Below are positions 5,269-6,606 of a stretch of DNA of 6,606 nucleotides, piece by piece (within the stretch, counting starts at the first letter, position 1; each line of letters starts with the position of its first letter). Under the pieces are notes generated by a model that was given only the letters and a program-made list of their open reading frames with translations, was not told where the DNA came from and did not search any database. Source of the DNA: Actinomycetota bacterium (GTDB taxonomy: Bacteria > Actinomycetota > Thermoleophilia > UBA2241). The stretch covers positions 1-6,606 of the forward strand of contig PMKK01000258.1 in NCBI GenBank assembly GCA_003157715.1, in the 5' to 3' direction. A program made the translations under genes and the position numbers.

Positions 5269-5714
5269 CCGCCCGGGTCGCCGAGCCCAGCGGGCAAGGC
5301 ACGGCGCCGGCCTCGCCGAGCGGCTCGCCGGCGGCCGCGCCGGCCGCTCGCATGAGCGCCGCCGTGCTCGACCAGAGCAGGGGCGGCATGTGGGCCTGGC
5401 TGGCGCAGCGCGTCACGGCGGTGGTGCTCATCGTCGGCCTGCTGACGCACCTCGTGGCGACGCACATCTTCAATCTCGGTCACCTGAGCTTTCTGAACAT
5501 CTCAGACAGGCTCGGCTCGACGTTCTTCGTCGTGATCGACGTCAGCCTGCTGGCGGCGGCCATCTTTCACGGCCTGAACGGCGCTCGCATGATCGTGCTC
5601 GACTACTGGCTGAAGACGCGCGGCGGCCGCCTGGCCCTGACGATCGGGCTCTGGGTGCTGGGTTCGGTCACCTTCGTCTACGGCCTGTGGGCGCTGTGGC
5701 CCTGGATCGGCTGA
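5265..5714 (+). CDS. sdhD: Succinate dehydrogenase membrane anchor subunit SdhD
   Basis: This is the second complex II anchor, with three membrane helices. From the GTG at 5265-5267, which overlaps the sdhC stop, it is 149 residues with an Ala/Pro/Ser-rich N-terminus of about 29 residues. From the ATG at 5352 it is 120 residues and begins MSAAVLDQ, much like SdhC's MSAVDAAA. Neither start has a clear Shine-Dalgarno; I prefer the GTG because the overlap allows coupling and third positions between the two starts are about 90% G or C. In GTG numbering, MWAWLAQR lies at 42-49, a His in helix 1 at 62, and FHGLNGARMIVLDYW at 101-115 with H102 the likely heme ligand. The domain aligns along its length with SdhC (MWAWL..R, FH.LNG.R...LD), suggesting duplication. 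Its stop overlaps a 25-codon frame leading into sdhA. Confidence 0.87.
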   Translation: MTARVAEPSGQGTAPASPSGSPAAAPAARMSAAVLDQSRGGMWAWLAQRVTAVVLIVGLLTHLVATHIFNLGHLSFLNISDRLGSTFFVVIDVSLLAAAIFHGLNGARMIVLDYWLKTRGGRLALTIGLWVLGSVTFVYGLWALWPWIG

Positions 5715-5791
5715 TGAGGCGCGCCCCGAGGCGTGGCGGGAAGCGCCTGAGGCGTGCCGTTGGGCGCGCCGTGTCGCGGGAGCGTCGATGA
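5714..5791 (+). CDS. Possible 25-codon Arg-rich micro-ORF bridging sdhD and sdhA
   Basis: An ATG (5714-5716) overlaps the sdhD stop as TGATG. The frame runs 25 codons to a TGA (5789-5791) that overlaps the sdhA ATG as ATGA, so it exactly fills the 73-base gap between the two genes. The peptide begins MRRAPRRGGKRLRRAV and has 11 Arg and one Lys. No ribosome site of its own is evident, so it could only be translated by re-initiation after sdhD. It may serve to carry ribosomes to sdhA, or it may be a coincidence of GC-rich sequence; sdhA has its own GGGAG site. No family is recognised. Confidence 0.3.
   Translation: MRRAPRRGGKRLRRAVGRAVSRERR
5718..5770. repeat. Short repeats in the sdhD-sdhA gap
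   Basis: The palindrome GGCGCGCC occurs at 5718-5725 and 5763-5770, so the two copies can pair across the gap. GAGGCGTG occurs directly at 5728-5735 and 5749-5756, and AGGCG (5729-5733) can pair with CGCCT (5744-5748). The mRNA here could fold into a structured linker between sdhD and sdhA. Such a linker may affect transcript stability or the SdhA to anchor ratio. Confidence 0.4.
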
Positions 5792-6606
5792 TCAGACATC
5801 AGCTCGTCATCGTGGGCGGTGGGCTGGCCGGGCTGCGGGCCGCGGTCGAAGCCAAGGGCGCCGGCATCGACGTCGCCGTCCTGTCGCAGGTCCACCCCGG
5901 CCGCAGCCACTCCGGGGCGGCCCAGGGGGGCATCAACGCGGCGCTCGCCAACAACCCCGACAGTCACGACGACACGCCCGAAAAGCACGCCTTCGACACG
6001 GTCAAGGGCTCCGACTACCTGGCCGACCAGGACGCCGTCTACCAGATGACCCGGGACGCCCCCCAGACGATCTTCGAGATGGAGCACTGGGGCTGTCCGT
6101 TCAGCCGCTACGACGACGGTCGCATCGCGCAGCGCCCCTTCGGCGGGGCCGGCTATCCGCGCACCTGCTACGGCGCCGACAAGACGGGCCACTACCTGTT
6201 GCACACGCTGGTCGAGCAGGCCTACCGCCGCCAGGTCGCGATGTACATCGAGCGCTTCGTCACGAGCCTGATCGTGGTCGACGGCGAATGTCGCGGGGTG
6301 GTCGCCTACGACATGATCCGGGGCGGCTTCGAAGCCTTCGTGGCCGACGCGGTGATCATCGCCACGGGCGGCGCGGGGCGCACCTACGCCAACACCACTA
6401 ACGCCATCATCTCGACCGGCTACGGGGCCGCCATGGCCTATCACGCCGGTGCGCCGCTGAAGGACATGGAGTTCGTGCAGTTCCACCCCACGGGGCTCTA
6501 CACGACCAACATCCTCATGACCGAGGGCTGTCGCGGCGAGGGCGGCTACCTTATCAACGATCTGGGCGAGCGCTTCATGGAACGCTACGCGCCGTCGGTC
6601 ATGGAG
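5788..6606 (+). CDS. sdhA: Succinate dehydrogenase flavoprotein subunit SdhA (partial, N-terminal 273 residues)
   Basis: This is the FAD-carrying catalytic subunit of complex II; it oxidises succinate to fumarate and passes electrons to the SdhB iron-sulfur clusters. The frame begins at ATG 5788 with GGGAG 5 bases upstream and runs off the right edge, so about half of the usual length of roughly 580-600 residues is present. The FAD-binding Rossmann motif VIVGGGLAGLRAA is at residues 7-19. RSHSGAAQGGINAAL (39-53) contains H41, the expected site of covalent 8-alpha-histidyl FAD. FGGAGYPRTCYGADKTGH (118-135) and IATGGAGRTYANTTN (191-205) are typical of the family. QFHPTG (231-236) supplies H233, and TEGCRGEGG (245-253) supplies T245-E246; these match the dicarboxylate-binding His242, Thr254 and Glu255 of E. 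coli SdhA at identical spacing. Following sdhC-sdhD, it identifies the operon; sdhB is presumably next. Confidence 0.97.
   Translation, partial: MIRHQLVIVGGGLAGLRAAVEAKGAGIDVAVLSQVHPGRSHSGAAQGGINAALANNPDSHDDTPEKHAFDTVKGSDYLADQDAVYQMTRDAPQTIFEMEHWGCPFSRYDDGRIAQRPFGGAGYPRTCYGADKTGHYLLHTLVEQAYRRQVAMYIERFVTSLIVVDGECRGVVAYDMIRGGFEAFVADAVIIATGGAGRTYANTTNAIISTGYGAAMAYHAGAPLKDMEFVQFHPTGLYTTNILMTEGCRGEGGYLINDLGERFMERYAPSVME

Overview
The window is high-GC bacterial DNA (G/C at most third codon positions, GTG starts possible, short intergenic gaps). It holds seven clear protein genes, two of them cut by the window edges, plus several very small open frames that I report with low confidence. Codon bias, the P3A-type proton ATPase and the three-helix SdhC/SdhD anchors fit an actinobacterium-like lineage or another high-GC phylum. 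Nothing here fixes the taxon.

Layout. (1) Bases 1-221 (+) are the C-terminal end of a plasma-membrane-type H+ P-type ATPase. (2) It converges, with an 18-base gap, on an APC-superfamily amino acid permease (240-1523, -). (3) Bases 1524-1944 form a divergent spacer of about 420 bases. The spacer contains two copies of a 17-base repeat, which on the minus strand encode the same peptide motif (GQLSN-x-R-x-ELR-x-L). It also contains a perfect 10-bp inverted repeat, a plausible -10 box, and a 28-codon leader frame with a good Shine-Dalgarno that overlaps the next start. (4) A CPA1/NhaP-type Na+/H+ antiporter follows (1945-3516, +). It converges, with a 12-base gap, on (5) a Na+/Ca2+-exchanger-family (CaCA) protein (3529-4518, -). 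(6) A second divergent spacer (4519-4848) contains ten imperfect 10-bp tandem units, with a possible G-quadruplex motif on the minus strand, lying between two candidate promoters. (7) A succinate dehydrogenase operon, sdhC-sdhD-sdhA (4849 to the edge, +), follows. sdhB is not in view and presumably lies downstream.

Functionally, the first 4.5 kb is a group of cation and amino-acid transporters: proton ATPase, Na+/H+ antiporter, Ca2+/cation exchanger and APC permease. They alternate in strand, so they are neighbours rather than one operon. The last 1.8 kb is complex II of the TCA cycle and respiratory chain. The two membrane anchors resemble each other closely and look like ancient duplicates. 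The 73-base gap between sdhD and sdhA is exactly spanned by a 25-codon, arginine-rich frame whose start overlaps the sdhD stop and whose stop overlaps the sdhA start.

No tRNA, rRNA, CRISPR array, insertion sequence or complete mobile element was seen. I did not find a clear multi-gene novel system. The items most worth a second look are the repeated coding-like motif at 1535-1795, the bridging micro-ORF at 5714-5791, the leader ORF at 1877-1963, the 10-bp repeat tract at 4631-4730, and the asymmetric alpha repeats of the cation exchanger.
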